From Actinomycetospora endophytica (GTDB lineage Bacteria; Actinomycetota; Actinomycetes; Mycobacteriales; Pseudonocardiaceae): 64,000 nt of DNA. The DNA lies in NCBI RefSeq assembly GCF_021026375.1, contig NZ_JAJNDB010000002.1, positions 310,001 to 374,000 of the forward strand. Direction: 5' to 3'. Shown here piece by piece: positions 38,126 to 46,564 of the stretch. Under the pieces are notes generated by a model. That model saw only the letters and a program-made list of their open reading frames with translations. It had not been told where the DNA came from and made no database searches. The position numbers and the translations under genes are program-made. The first letter of the stretch is position 1. The number at the start of each line of letters is the position of its first letter.

Positions 38126-38527
38126 CTACTGCGGAAGCCAGCCGAACAGGTCGACCCCGACGCCGTCGGGGTCGAGGACCGTGGCGTAGCGCTGACCCCA
38201 GAACGCGTCGAACGGGGCGCGCTCGCCGTGGTACCCGGCGCCGGTGAGGTCCGCGAACGTCGCGTCGACGCCGGCCGGCGTGCCGCAGTCGAACGCGATC
38301 GCGACCCGGCCGGCCTCCTTCGGCGGCGTGAAGTGCGGGTCGAACGAGCGGATCGTGTCCTCGGTGTCGAGGGCTAGGACCAGCGGGCCGAACGGGATGT
38401 TGACGTGCGGCTCGGTCTCGGCGCCCTCGGGGACGTCGAGCCCGATCGCGTGGTAGAAGGCGACGGACGCGGCCATGTCGGCGACGACGATCCCGACGAA
38501 CGCGGGCTGCGGAGTGGGGCTGCTCAT
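38126..38527 (-). CDS. VOC-family (glyoxalase-like) protein
   Basis: 133-aa member of the vicinal-oxygen-chelate superfamily: one pair of beta-alpha-beta-beta-beta units, with FVGIVVADMAASVAFYHAIGLDVPEG and the closing YATVLDPDGVGVDLFGWLP. Probably a small metalloenzyme or resistance-type binding protein of unknown substrate. Its ATG overlaps the divergent glycosylase ATG at a CATG sequence. It ends 1 nt after the HNH remnant. Confidence 0.83.
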   Translation of the reverse strand: MSSPTPQPAFVGIVVADMAASVAFYHAIGLDVPEGAETEPHVNIPFGPLVLALDTEDTIRSFDPHFTPPKEAGRVAIAFDCGTPAGVDATFADLTGAGYHGERAPFDAFWGQRYATVLDPDGVGVDLFGWLPQ

Positions 38528-39458
38528 GCCGTGCGACGCTAGGCCGGTGGGGGCGGCCGGGTCGTGGATCCATCGGACACGCGAGCTCGGGTTCACCCCG
38601 CCGCTGAACCCCGAGAACCTCTACGGGCACCTCGTCGCCACCGCCGTGCCGGGGATCGAGGAGTGGCACGACGGGGCCTACCGGCGCACCCTCGCGCTGG
38701 CCGGCGGCCCGGGCGTCGTCGCGCTGCCGCCGCCGTCGGGAGACACCGTGACGGCGAGCTTCCTGCTGGCTGACGCCAGCGACGAGGACGAGGCCGTCCG
38801 GCATGCCCGCGGCATCCTCGACCTGGACGCCGACCCGGCCGCGTTCGACGACGTCCTGCGCGCCGACGACGTCCTGGCCCCCCTCGTGGACGCCGCACCC
38901 GGGCGCCGCATCCCCGGTAGCCCCGACCCCGACGAGTTCGCGGTGCGCGCCGTGCTCGGCCAGCAGGTCTCGACAGCGGCCGCCCGGACCCACGCCGCAC
39001 GGCTGGTCCGAGCGCACGGGACGCCCCTCCCGGCGCCTACCGCGGAGGGGTCGACGCTGACGTATCTGTTCCCGTCGGCCCACCAGCTCACCGCGCTCAC
39101 CGACGAGGAGCTCGGGATGCCGGCGAGCCGCAAGCGCACCCTGCACGGGCTGGTCGCGGCGCTCGCCGACGGCACCGTCGACCTGCACGCCGACCTCGCC
39201 ACGGCCCGCCGCGACCTCGGAGCGCTGCGCGGGATCGGGCCGTGGACGGTCGACTCGGTCGCGATGCGGGCACTCGGCGATCCCGACGCCTTCCTGCCCG
39301 CCGACCTCGGGATCCGCGTGGCCGCCCGCACGCTCGGCCTGCCCGAACGCGACCGCGACCTGGTCACCCGCGCCGAGGCCTGGCGGCCGTACCGGGCCTA
39401 CGCGACGCAGTACCTGTGGTCGGCGCTCGACCACGCGGTCAACACGATGCCCGGCTGA
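38526..39458 (+). CDS. DNA-3-methyladenine glycosylase, AlkA type
   Basis: 310-aa base-excision repair glycosylase. N-terminal AlkA domain (FTPPLNPENLYGHLVATAVPGIEEW) and a helix-hairpin-helix-GPD domain: VLGQQVSTAAARTHAARLV, then LRGIGPWTVDSVAMRALGDPDAFLPADLGIR with the catalytic Asp in PADLGI. Repairs alkylated bases. Followed 53 nt later by ogt on the other strand, so two alkylation-repair genes converge. The start may be GTG 38547 instead. Confidence 0.9.
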   Translation: MPCDARPVGAAGSWIHRTRELGFTPPLNPENLYGHLVATAVPGIEEWHDGAYRRTLALAGGPGVVALPPPSGDTVTASFLLADASDEDEAVRHARGILDLDADPAAFDDVLRADDVLAPLVDAAPGRRIPGSPDPDEFAVRAVLGQQVSTAAARTHAARLVRAHGTPLPAPTAEGSTLTYLFPSAHQLTALTDEELGMPASRKRTLHGLVAALADGTVDLHADLATARRDLGALRGIGPWTVDSVAMRALGDPDAFLPADLGIRVAARTLGLPERDRDLVTRAEAWRPYRAYATQYLWSALDHAVNTMPG

Positions 39459-39511
39459 CCTCGGCCCGCGGAGCGCGTGCGCGGTGTGCCCTCGCCGGAA
39501 ACCGATCGGCC

Positions 39512-39988
39512 CTAGAACAGCATCCGGTCCGCGGCCTCGAGATCGAGCAGGGTGCGCTTGCGCTCCAGCCCGCCGGCGTAGCCGGTGAGCGACCCGTCCG
39601 ACCCGACCACGCGGTGGCACGGCACGACGATCGCCACCGGGTTGCGGGCCATCGCTCCGCCCACGCGGCGGGACTCGGACACCGGCAGCCCCACCGACGT
39701 CGCGAGATCGCCGTAGGTGATCGTCTGGCCCCAGCCGACCGGCGCGAGGCCGTCGAGCACCCGGCGGTGCGCCGCGCTGAGGCCGGACAGGTCGACGGGC
39801 ACGGTGAACTCCCGGAGCGTGCCGTCGAGGTAGGCGTCGAGCTCCGCGCACGCCTGCGCGACGATCCGGTCACCGGCCTCGCTGGGGGTGGCGGGTTCCT
39901 CGGGCGGGGAGAAGCCGAGCAGGGTGAGCCCGACGTCGGACGCCTCCAGATACAGCGTCCCGATCCGGGTCTCGTGCGTGACGGTCAT
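39512..39988 (-). CDS. ogt: Methylated-DNA--protein-cysteine methyltransferase
   Basis: 158-aa suicide enzyme that removes alkyl groups from O6-alkylguanine. Active-site motif VVPCHRVVGSDGSLTGYAGG with the acceptor Cys, and the helix-turn-helix GDLATSVGLPVSESRRVGGAMARNP that holds the DNA. ATG at 39988. It converges with the AlkA-type glycosylase; a shared role in alkylation damage is likely. Confidence 0.95.
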   Translation of the reverse strand: MTVTHETRIGTLYLEASDVGLTLLGFSPPEEPATPSEAGDRIVAQACAELDAYLDGTLREFTVPVDLSGLSAAHRRVLDGLAPVGWGQTITYGDLATSVGLPVSESRRVGGAMARNPVAIVVPCHRVVGSDGSLTGYAGGLERKRTLLDLEAADRMLF

Positions 39989-40026
39989 GTCCGGGAGAAC
40001 ACCACCGGCGCCGGGACCGTTGCGGC

Positions 40027-40356
40027 TCAGCCGCCCGCGAAGGGCGGGAGCACGTCGACCGTGGCCCCGTCGGGCAGCGGCTCGTCCCGGTCGTGGACCG
40101 CGCGGCCGTCGAGCAACAGGCTGCACGCCCCCAGGACGCGGGCGAGCGCCTCGCCGTGGTCGGCGGCCACCGCGGCGACCACGTCCGCGACGGTGGTGCC
40201 CCCGGGCAGCGTCATCGTCTCGGTGGCCGTGCCCGCGGCGGCCTTCGCGGCGGCGAAGTACCGCACGGTGGCGGTGATGTCGGTGCGGATCCCGCCGGCG
40301 CCCCGGAACGGGGCCTCGAGGGAACGGGTCACGGTGGTGGCTCCCATCCGGTTCAT
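40027..40356 (-). CDS. moaD: Molybdopterin synthase sulfur carrier MoaD
   Basis: 109-aa ubiquitin-like protein ending in PPFAGG, whose last Gly-Gly is thiocarboxylated to donate sulfur to molybdopterin. Body shows ITATVRYFAAAKAAAG and LPDGATVDVLPPF. A 20-residue N-terminal lead before the beta-grasp fold is longer than usual, so the start could be ATG 40347. The first ATG overlaps the moaA stop (ATGA), so the two are coupled. Confidence 0.9.
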   Translation of the reverse strand: MNRMGATTVTRSLEAPFRGAGGIRTDITATVRYFAAAKAAAGTATETMTLPGGTTVADVVAAVAADHGEALARVLGACSLLLDGRAVHDRDEPLPDGATVDVLPPFAGG

Positions 40357-41441
40357 CCGCCGATCGCGCTCATCGGCCGGTCGGGCTGCAGGAAGCCCGG
40401 GTCGTCGATCCCGTGGCCGGGCTTCTTGCCCCACATCGCGACCCGCCAGGCGTCGGCCAGCTCGTCGTCGGTGCCGCCGCCGCGGAGCAGGCCCCGCAGG
40501 TCGTTCTCGGTGCGGGCGAACAGGCAGGTCCGGACCTGGCCGTCCGCGGTGAGCCTGGTCCGGTCGCAGTTCCCGCAGAACGGCCGGGTCACCGACGCGA
40601 TGATGCCGACCCGGGCCGGGCCGCCGTCGGGGCGACCGTACCCGTCGACGAGGAACCGCTCGGCCGGAGCGCCCCCGCGCTCGGCCGGGTCCGGCGTGAG
40701 GGTGAAGTGCTCGCGCAGCGAGCCGAGGACCTGGTCGGCGGTGACCATCCGGTCGCGCTGCCAGGAGTGGCCGGCGTCCAGCGGCATCTGCTCGATGATC
40801 CGCAGCTCGAAGCCCTCGGCGAGCGCCCACGCCAGCAGGTCCGGGGCCTCGTCGTCGTTCAGGCCGGGCATCAGCACGGTGTTGATCTTCACCGGGGTCA
40901 GCCCGGCGTCGCGGGCGGCGGCCAGCCCGTCGAGGACGTCGCCGAGGCGGTCGCGGCGGGTGATCTCGGCGAACCGCTCCGGGCGCAGGGTGTCCAGCGA
41001 GACGTTCACGCGGTCCAGGCCGGCCGCGGCGAGCCCCCGGGCGCGCCGGGCGAGGCCGAGCGCGTTGGTGGTCACCGAGGTCTCGGGCCGCTGCGGCAAC
41101 GCCGCGGTCGCCGCGACGATGTCCTCGAGGCCGCGCCGCAGCAGCGGCTCGCCGCCGGTGAAGCGGATCTCGCGGACCCCGAGGTGCCCGACGGCGACCC
41201 GGACGAGCCGGACCACCTCGTCGTCGGTGAGGGCCTCCTCGGTCGGCATCCACTCCAGGCCCTCGGCGGGCATGCAGTAGGTGCAGCGCAGGTTGCAGCG
41301 GTCGGTCAGCGAGATCCGCAGATCGGTCGCGACGCGCCCGAAACGGTCGACCAGGCGGTTCTCGCCGGGCCGATCCGAGGTGTCGACTCGGTCCGCGCCC
41401 GGGGCGGGCACGGACGGGACGCCGAGGTCGAGGATCGTCAT
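40353..41441 (-). CDS. moaA: GTP 3',8-cyclase MoaA
   Basis: 362-aa radical SAM enzyme for the first step of molybdopterin synthesis. N-terminal cluster motif CNLRCTYC, GGEP later, and the C-terminal second cluster in FCGNCDRTRLTADGQVRTCLF; the C-terminus ends in Gly-Gly, needed for activity. Start at ATG 41441; an in-frame ATG at 41459 is possible. With moaD it supplies the cofactor required by the Cox enzyme. Confidence 0.96.
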   Translation of the reverse strand: MTILDLGVPSVPAPGADRVDTSDRPGENRLVDRFGRVATDLRISLTDRCNLRCTYCMPAEGLEWMPTEEALTDDEVVRLVRVAVGHLGVREIRFTGGEPLLRRGLEDIVAATAALPQRPETSVTTNALGLARRARGLAAAGLDRVNVSLDTLRPERFAEITRRDRLGDVLDGLAAARDAGLTPVKINTVLMPGLNDDEAPDLLAWALAEGFELRIIEQMPLDAGHSWQRDRMVTADQVLGSLREHFTLTPDPAERGGAPAERFLVDGYGRPDGGPARVGIIASVTRPFCGNCDRTRLTADGQVRTCLFARTENDLRGLLRGGGTDDELADAWRVAMWGKKPGHGIDDPGFLQPDRPMSAIGG

Positions 41442-41690
41442 CGACACCACGATAACCATGTGGCGAACGGCGGCGTGAGCCGTATCTCCGCAGGTCGCAG
41501 CGGTGATCCGCAGATGCGGGATGCCGTGCCCGGCACGGACGCACGTGCGGGGAGGTGCTGCGCAGGACCGTGCGAACGGGCAGGTCGGGCCGTCCTGGCG
41601 AGGCCTGGCGGCGTCGTCGCTCGTCCGGGTGACACGCCGACGGGTTCCCGCCTCCGGGGCGACGGACACCGTGGTCATTACCGTTCGGTC
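41442..41690. promoter_or_regulatory. Divergent control region of moaA and the adaptor-like gene
   Basis: About 250 bases without a gene. ATCCGCAGATGC (41506-41517) with CCGCA-GA-TGCGG symmetry, and an upstream CCGCAG at 41488, resembles the half-sites before coxS. TACCGT (41679-41684) lies 6 nt before the GTG of the downstream gene and fits a leaderless promoter. A molybdenum-cofactor riboswitch before moaA is possible, but I could not confirm its fold by eye. Confidence 0.4.
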
Positions 41691-42752
41691 GTGCCCTCCG
41701 CCGGGATCTCCACGGTCGTCAGCCCGGCGGTCCGGCCTCCGCGACGGCCCCGCCGACGTCGTCGCCCGATCGTGGCCGTGGTCCTCCTCGTCGTGCTCGC
41801 GGCCGCCGTCGGACTGGCCCTGCTGGGCGGCGACTCGCCCTTCGCCCCGCAGACCGCCGTGCCGGTGGTGCGCGGCACGGTCACCTCGGAGGTCAGCGCG
41901 CCAGGCTCCGTCGTCAGCGCCACGTCCTCGGCCCCGGGCTTCGCGGCCGACGGCACGGTCGCCGCCGTCGATGCGACCGTCGGGATGCCGGTGCGCACCG
42001 GGGACGTCCTCGCCACCCTCGACGACGGGACCGCCCGGGCCCGTGCGGGTGCGGCGGCTGCGACGCTCGCGGCGGACCAGCGGGCGCGGGACGCGGCGGC
42101 CGCGGTGCCGGTCCCGGACCCCGTCGCGCTCGCCCGGCTCGACGCCGCGATCGCGACGGACCGGGTGGGCGTGACCGAGAGCGGCCGGGCGCTCGACGCG
42201 ACGGTGCTGCGCGCGCCCCAGGACGGCACCGTCACCGAGGTCGGGGCCCACCCCGGCGACCGGATCACCGCTGCCTCCCCACCGGCGGTGCACATCGCCG
42301 ACCTCACGACCCTCGTCGTCCGGATCGGGGTCGGCCCGCGGGACGTGGCCGCCATGGCGGCCGGCGAGACCGCGACGGTCTCCGTGGACGGCGGACCGCC
42401 CGCGAACGGCCAGGTCGCCGACGTCGCTCCGGCCCCCGGCCCGGACGGGCGCTACACCGTCGCCGTCGACGCCATGCTCCCGCCGACGGCGCGGATCGGG
42501 CAGCCCGCCGCGGCGACCGTGATCCTCGACCAGCGCCCCGACGTCCTCGTCGTGCCCGCCGCGGCCGTGCAGCCCGGAGGCACCGTGCTCGTCAGCGAGC
42601 CCGACGGGATACGGCCGCACGCGGTGACGGTCGGGCTGGTGGGCCGGGAGGGCGTCGAGATCCTCGACGGGCTGGCCGCGGGTCAGTTCGTCGTCGTGTC
42701 CGATCCGGCGGAGGCGACGGAGACGTCCGTCCCGGGACGCACCGCGTCGTAG
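41691..42752 (+). CDS. Membrane-anchored HlyD-like adaptor protein
   Basis: 353 aa. One N-terminal transmembrane helix (IVAVVLLVVLAAAVGLALLG) after an RRPRRRRR basic run, then a biotinyl-lipoyl hairpin with VDATVGMPVRTGDVLATLD, a short coiled helix pair, LRAPQDGTVTEVGAHPGDRI and beta-barrel repeats (VLVVPAAAVQPGGTVLV). This is the periplasmic-adaptor fold of MacA/HlyD type; it is normally encoded with an ABC transporter, which is not present here. The last 70 nt overlap the converging gene on the other strand. Confidence 0.82.
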   Translation: MPSAGISTVVSPAVRPPRRPRRRRRPIVAVVLLVVLAAAVGLALLGGDSPFAPQTAVPVVRGTVTSEVSAPGSVVSATSSAPGFAADGTVAAVDATVGMPVRTGDVLATLDDGTARARAGAAAATLAADQRARDAAAAVPVPDPVALARLDAAIATDRVGVTESGRALDATVLRAPQDGTVTEVGAHPGDRITAASPPAVHIADLTTLVVRIGVGPRDVAAMAAGETATVSVDGGPPANGQVADVAPAPGPDGRYTVAVDAMLPPTARIGQPAAATVILDQRPDVLVVPAAAVQPGGTVLVSEPDGIRPHAVTVGLVGREGVEILDGLAAGQFVVVSDPAEATETSVPGRTAS

Positions 42753-44455
42753 CTCTCCCCGAGGGCGGCGCCGGTGAGGTCGGCCGTCGCGGTGCCGGTG
42801 TTCGCGGTGTCGCGGTAGAGCCCGACCTTCCAGTAGCTCGACAGCCCCGGGTACAGCGTGCCGCCGGGCGGCCGGTAGCCGGTGACCTTCTGCTGCCCGT
42901 CGAGCCACACGTCCACCCGGCCCTTGCCCGGGTCGGACGAGAACGTGATCCCGACGACGATGTCCACGGGCCGTCCGGTGATCACCGGCGCGATGTCGGT
43001 GGAGAACAGCCGCGACCCGCCGGGACGGCCGTAGCCCCCGCCGAGCACGAAGTGGCCCTTCTCGACGCGCAGCTCCAGCGGCGGCGATCCGTCACCGTCG
43101 TTCTTCCACTGGCTGGCGAGCTGGAAGCCCTGCGGGTCGGTCGGGAACGACGACGGCAGGACGTAGGTCAGCCGGAAGTAGCGGGTCTGGCCCTCGGAGA
43201 ACTCGCCGACGTCGGGTTCGATCTCGGCGCGCTGCGACCCGGCCGGGACGGTGAAGCGGATCGCCTTCGGGGGCCCGTCGACGACGGTGACGCTCGAGCT
43301 CCCGGTGATGTTGTACGGGGTGTCCTTGAACGCCTTCAGGCCGCTGGTGGCGATCGAGGCATCCCACAAGGGCTTGGCCGCGGACCCGACGGTGCCGCCG
43401 GGTGCGGGACTCGTGGTGGTGGCCGGTGTGGTGGGGCGGGTCGGGGCTGTCGTACCGGTCGGCGGCGTCGTCGGGGTCGTCGGTGACGTGCTGGCCGGCG
43501 CGGCGGTCGTCGTCGTGGGCTTCGCGGTCGCCGCCGCGGGCACGATCTGCGGGACCGCGACCGGCGGGACCGCGACGGGCGGGATCGTGATCGGCGGGAT
43601 CCCGACGACGGGCGGCGCCGTCGTCGTGGTCGTCGTCGTGGTGGTCGTCGTGGTGGTCGTCGTGGTGGTCGGCGGCGTGGTGGTGGTCGGCGGACCCGGA
43701 GGCTTCGGCGGACCCGGCGGCGTGGGCCGGGTGGGCGGCCCCGGCTTCGTCGTGGTCGTCGGAGCGGTGGTCGTCGTCGTGGGCCGGGTCGTCGTGGTCG
43801 TCGGGCTCGTCGTCGTCGGCTTGGTGGTGGTGGTGGTGGTCGTCGTCGACGGCGGGGGCTTCGTCGTCGTGGTGGCAGGCGTCGTGGTGGCAAGCGGTGC
43901 CACCCCCAGCGCCGAGAGCCAGACCTCCCGCACGACCGGGGTCGCCCCGTTCGCCGCCCCGTGCAGGAGGAGTCGCACCTGGACGTCCACCGTCGGCGCC
44001 GCGAACCGGGCGGGCGAGCCACCGCGGATCGGGAGCCAGTCACCCCAGACGCCGCGGCGGTCGAGCCCCCGGGCCTGGACGTCGACGGCGGTCCCGGCCG
44101 GGAGGTCCGCCGTCAGGACCCCCGCCAGTCCGGACGCGGGCGAGGCGAGGCGGCGCGGCGCCAGCGTCAGCACGCCGTCGGCCGGGCGACCCGGCGTCGT
44201 GACCGGGGTCAGGCGGACGCCGCCGTCGCCGAGGATCACCCCGGAGTCGTCACCGCCGTCGAGCGCGAGCTCGGCGGCCCAGGACTCGCCGAGGGCGGCG
44301 GTACTGGTGGCGGGGACGGGGGTCGGGGTGACGACGGCGACCGCGGTCCCGACGCCACTCATCAGCAGGCCCACCGTCAGCGCGGCGGCCAGCCCGCCGC
44401 GGCGCAGCGTGCATCGCGGGCATGCCGACTGGGCGCGCTCAGCACGCGGGGACAT
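42683..44455 (-). CDS. Exported protein with Thr-rich linker and polysaccharide-lyase-like domain
   Basis: 590 aa. Signal peptide (GGLAAALTVGLLMSGVGTAVA), an N-terminal beta domain (about 45-170: ESWAAELALDGGDD...TVDVQVRLLLHGAANGATP), a 170-residue Thr/Pro linker with long Thr runs, and a C-terminal jelly-roll domain (about 370-590) with QFK-like FQLASQWKNDGDGSPPLELRV and WKVGLYRD, as in alginate/glucuronan lyase folds. It probably acts on or binds a cell-surface glycan. The N-terminal domain is repeated in the next gene. Start overlaps that gene by 17 nt. Confidence 0.75.
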   Translation of the reverse strand: MSPRAERAQSACPRCTLRRGGLAAALTVGLLMSGVGTAVAVVTPTPVPATSTAALGESWAAELALDGGDDSGVILGDGGVRLTPVTTPGRPADGVLTLAPRRLASPASGLAGVLTADLPAGTAVDVQARGLDRRGVWGDWLPIRGGSPARFAAPTVDVQVRLLLHGAANGATPVVREVWLSALGVAPLATTTPATTTTKPPPSTTTTTTTTKPTTTSPTTTTTRPTTTTTAPTTTTKPGPPTRPTPPGPPKPPGPPTTTTPPTTTTTTTTTTTTTTTTTAPPVVGIPPITIPPVAVPPVAVPQIVPAAATAKPTTTTAAPASTSPTTPTTPPTGTTAPTRPTTPATTTSPAPGGTVGSAAKPLWDASIATSGLKAFKDTPYNITGSSSVTVVDGPPKAIRFTVPAGSQRAEIEPDVGEFSEGQTRYFRLTYVLPSSFPTDPQGFQLASQWKNDGDGSPPLELRVEKGHFVLGGGYGRPGGSRLFSTDIAPVITGRPVDIVVGITFSSDPGKGRVDVWLDGQQKVTGYRPPGGTLYPGLSSYWKVGLYRDTANTGTATADLTGAALGESYDAVRPGTDVSVASAGSDTTTN

Positions 44456-45674
44456 CGCTGACCTCCAGGGCGTCGGCGGGGACGTAGCGTTCGGGTCCAA
44501 TGCGCAGCCAGCCGCCCGGGTTCGTGGCGGCGCGGCCGGCCACCGCCTGCACGGATGTCAGGCACTGCACCGGGACCCGGGCGTGCGGCGAGATCACACC
44601 GACGTCGCGGCCGTCGGCGGCGGCGGAGGCCCGGACCGTCACCGGGGCGTCGCCGCTCGCGGTCCCGGAGCGGCCGGTGCCGGTCCAGAGGTAGGTGGCC
44701 TGGACCCAGGAGTTGTCGCGCAGCCCGAGGTCGGCGCTGAAGGTGCCGTCGGCCAGGTCGATGCCCGCCGGGTTGGTGACCTTGCGCCCGGAACCGTCGT
44801 GCCCGCCCGCGTAGCCGTCGGTGGCCGCGGCCTGCGCCTCGGGGACGCCGCGCGGCAGGTCGCCGAAGGACTCGCGGGTGCCGGGCGTGGACCAGTAGTC
44901 GTCCCGGGTGTTCCACGGCCCGAGGTCCCACACCGGCGCCCAGGCGCAGCGCCCGGCGTCGGTGCAGACCTGCACGGTGTAGTCGCCGGCGCCGTCCGGG
45001 GCGAGGCCCCGGCGCGAGGGCAGCGCGACGAAGCGGTCGTTCGAGACCACGCGGTGCCCGTTGGCCGTGCGGTTGCCGACCAGGCCGACGCGGGTGGCGA
45101 ACACCCGCGCGGTGAGGGCGTCCGTCGTCGCGGGCGGTGTGCTCGAGGCGGGCGCGCGGTCGGCGGTGAGCCAGAGCCGGCTCAGCGAGGGAGACGCCCC
45201 GCCGGCCCCGGCGACGAGCGTGACCCGCACCTGCACCTCGAGCGTCGCCTCGGGCAGGAGCGCGGGCGCCGTGGCCGTCGCGGTCGTCCACTGGCTCCAC
45301 GACCCGTCGCTGCGCAGCCCGCGGACCGCGACGACGACGTCCGAGCCCGCGGGTCGGGCGGTGGTCGCGTCGGCCGCCACCCGGTCGGTCACGGCCGCGA
45401 CCCGGCGCGGCGGCAGGAGGAGCTCGCCCTCGGCGGCCGCCGGGCCGGTCGACGTCGTGCGCGGGGTGGTGCTCGCCAACCGGATCGCCCCGTCGCGCGC
45501 GACGACGTTCGCGTCGTCACCGCCGCCGACCGAGAGCTCCGCGGCCCACGACTCGCTGCCCGCGATGGCCCACGCCGCGCCACCGGGCAGCGTCACGGCG
45601 CCGAGGGTCAGGACGACGACCGCCGCCGCTCGTGCCCAGCGGACCCGCCGCCGTGGGCCGTTCCGACTCGCCAT
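44439..45674 (-). CDS. Exported protein sharing the N-terminal module of its neighbour
   Basis: 411 aa with a signal peptide (AAAVVVLTLGAVTLPGGAAWA) and then a module (about 40-175: ESWAAELSVGGGDD...LEVQVRVTLVAGAGGASPS) clearly related to that of the next gene. The C-terminal 230 residues contain CTDAGRCAWAPVWDLGPWNTRDDYWS and two late Cys, and resemble secreted actinobacterial proteins of unknown role. I do not recognise an enzyme. Both genes probably come from a duplication of the module. The upstream 230 nt (45675-45904) show no gene. Confidence 0.7.
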   Translation of the reverse strand: MASRNGPRRRVRWARAAAVVVLTLGAVTLPGGAAWAIAGSESWAAELSVGGGDDANVVARDGAIRLASTTPRTTSTGPAAAEGELLLPPRRVAAVTDRVAADATTARPAGSDVVVAVRGLRSDGSWSQWTTATATAPALLPEATLEVQVRVTLVAGAGGASPSLSRLWLTADRAPASSTPPATTDALTARVFATRVGLVGNRTANGHRVVSNDRFVALPSRRGLAPDGAGDYTVQVCTDAGRCAWAPVWDLGPWNTRDDYWSTPGTRESFGDLPRGVPEAQAAATDGYAGGHDGSGRKVTNPAGIDLADGTFSADLGLRDNSWVQATYLWTGTGRSGTASGDAPVTVRASAAADGRDVGVISPHARVPVQCLTSVQAVAGRAATNPGGWLRIGPERYVPADALEVSDVPAC

Positions 45675-45904
45675 CACCGCTCCCGGTCCGAGCCCGCCCT
45701 GGTGTGGGCCGTCCGGAGAGCACTGAACGATCATCGCTCGCTGTGGTCAATCGAAACGTCCGTGACGCGTGTGAGTGAGAACCAGGCGGGTGAATTACAC
45801 CGATGTCGTGAGCTTCGGCGCGGTCAGGGCCTCCGGCCGTGCACTCGGACGAGTGACGCGGTAGGTGTTCCAGTCGAGGCTGGGGCGGCCGAGGGGGCAC
45901 ATCG
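45675..45904. other. Divergent non-coding gap
   Basis: 230 bases between the exported-protein gene (minus) and the LuxR regulator (plus). No gene seen. It is less GC-rich than its surroundings near 45725-45810, consistent with promoters, but no confident -10/-35 pair can be given. Confidence 0.35.
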
Positions 45905-46564
45905 ATGGGCAGGACATGCGTGGTGCACGACGCGCGGGAGCAGGCGCGGCATCGGCTGGAGCTGTTGCTGCGGGCTCATGCGGACGTCGACGAGATCATC
46001 GCGACGGCCGACGACGACGATCTGCTCGCCCGGGCGGGCGAGGGGCCGACGGAGCTCGTCGTCCTGGGGATCTCACGGACCGGCGACCCTGCGGGGATGG
46101 TCCGACGCATCCGGGAGGTGTCCCCGACGACGGCGGTGCTGCTCGCCGGGGCCGCCGAGGACGCCGGGTCGGTCGCCGCGGCCCTGGCCGCCGGTGCGGT
46201 CGGGTTCCTGCGCTGGGAGGCGCCGCGCGCACTGGTGCGGACCCTGGTCCAGGTGGCGGGCGAGTCGTCGGCCGGGGAGGACCTGCTCCCGTTGACCGCC
46301 GCCGGGCCGGGGGAGGACGCGCGGTCCGGCGAGGTGCGGGTCGACCTCGGTGTTCAGCGGTCCCTCGGGCTGTCGGTGCGCGAGGTCCAGGTGCTGATCG
46401 GCGTCGGGCGCGGGCTGACCAACGCCGACATCGGACGCCGGCTCTACCTGTCGGGGCAGACGGTGAAGACCCACGCGACCCGCCTCTTCCGCAAGCTCGG
46501 CGCGACCGACCGCGCGGAGGCGGTCGGCCGGGCCTGGGCTCTCGGGCTGTTCATCCGCATCTAG
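45905..46564 (+). CDS. LuxR-family regulator with degenerate receiver domain
   Basis: 219 aa. The C-terminus is a standard LuxR helix-turn-helix ([45 protein letters not shown]). The N-terminal 120 residues keep the receiver fold, but the strand that should carry the phospho-acceptor reads [10 protein letters not shown], with Gly where Asp is expected, so it is unlikely to be phosphorylated. It is an orphan with no adjacent kinase. It converges on the acyl-CoA dehydrogenase with both stops sharing the CTAG at 46561-46564. Confidence 0.85.
   Translation: MGRTCVVHDAREQARHRLELLLRAHADVDEIIATADDDDLLARAGEGPTELVVLGISRTGDPAGMVRRIREVSPTTAVLLAGAAEDAGSVAAALAAGAVGFLRWEAPRALVRTLVQVAGESSAGEDLLPLTAAGPGEDARSGEVRVDLGVQRSLGLSVREVQVLIGVGRGLTNADIGRRLYLSGQTVKTHATRLFRKLGATDRAEAVGRAWALGLFIRI

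Noticed and set aside
40060-41690. Molybdenum-cofactor riboswitch before moaA
   Set aside because: The upstream region has GC-rich repeats but I could not recognise the conserved fold; a covariance-model search would decide.
43600-43900. Repetitive tract as a CRISPR array or microsatellite
   Set aside because: It is the reverse complement of Thr/Pro codons in the linker of an exported protein; the unit is irregular and stays in frame.
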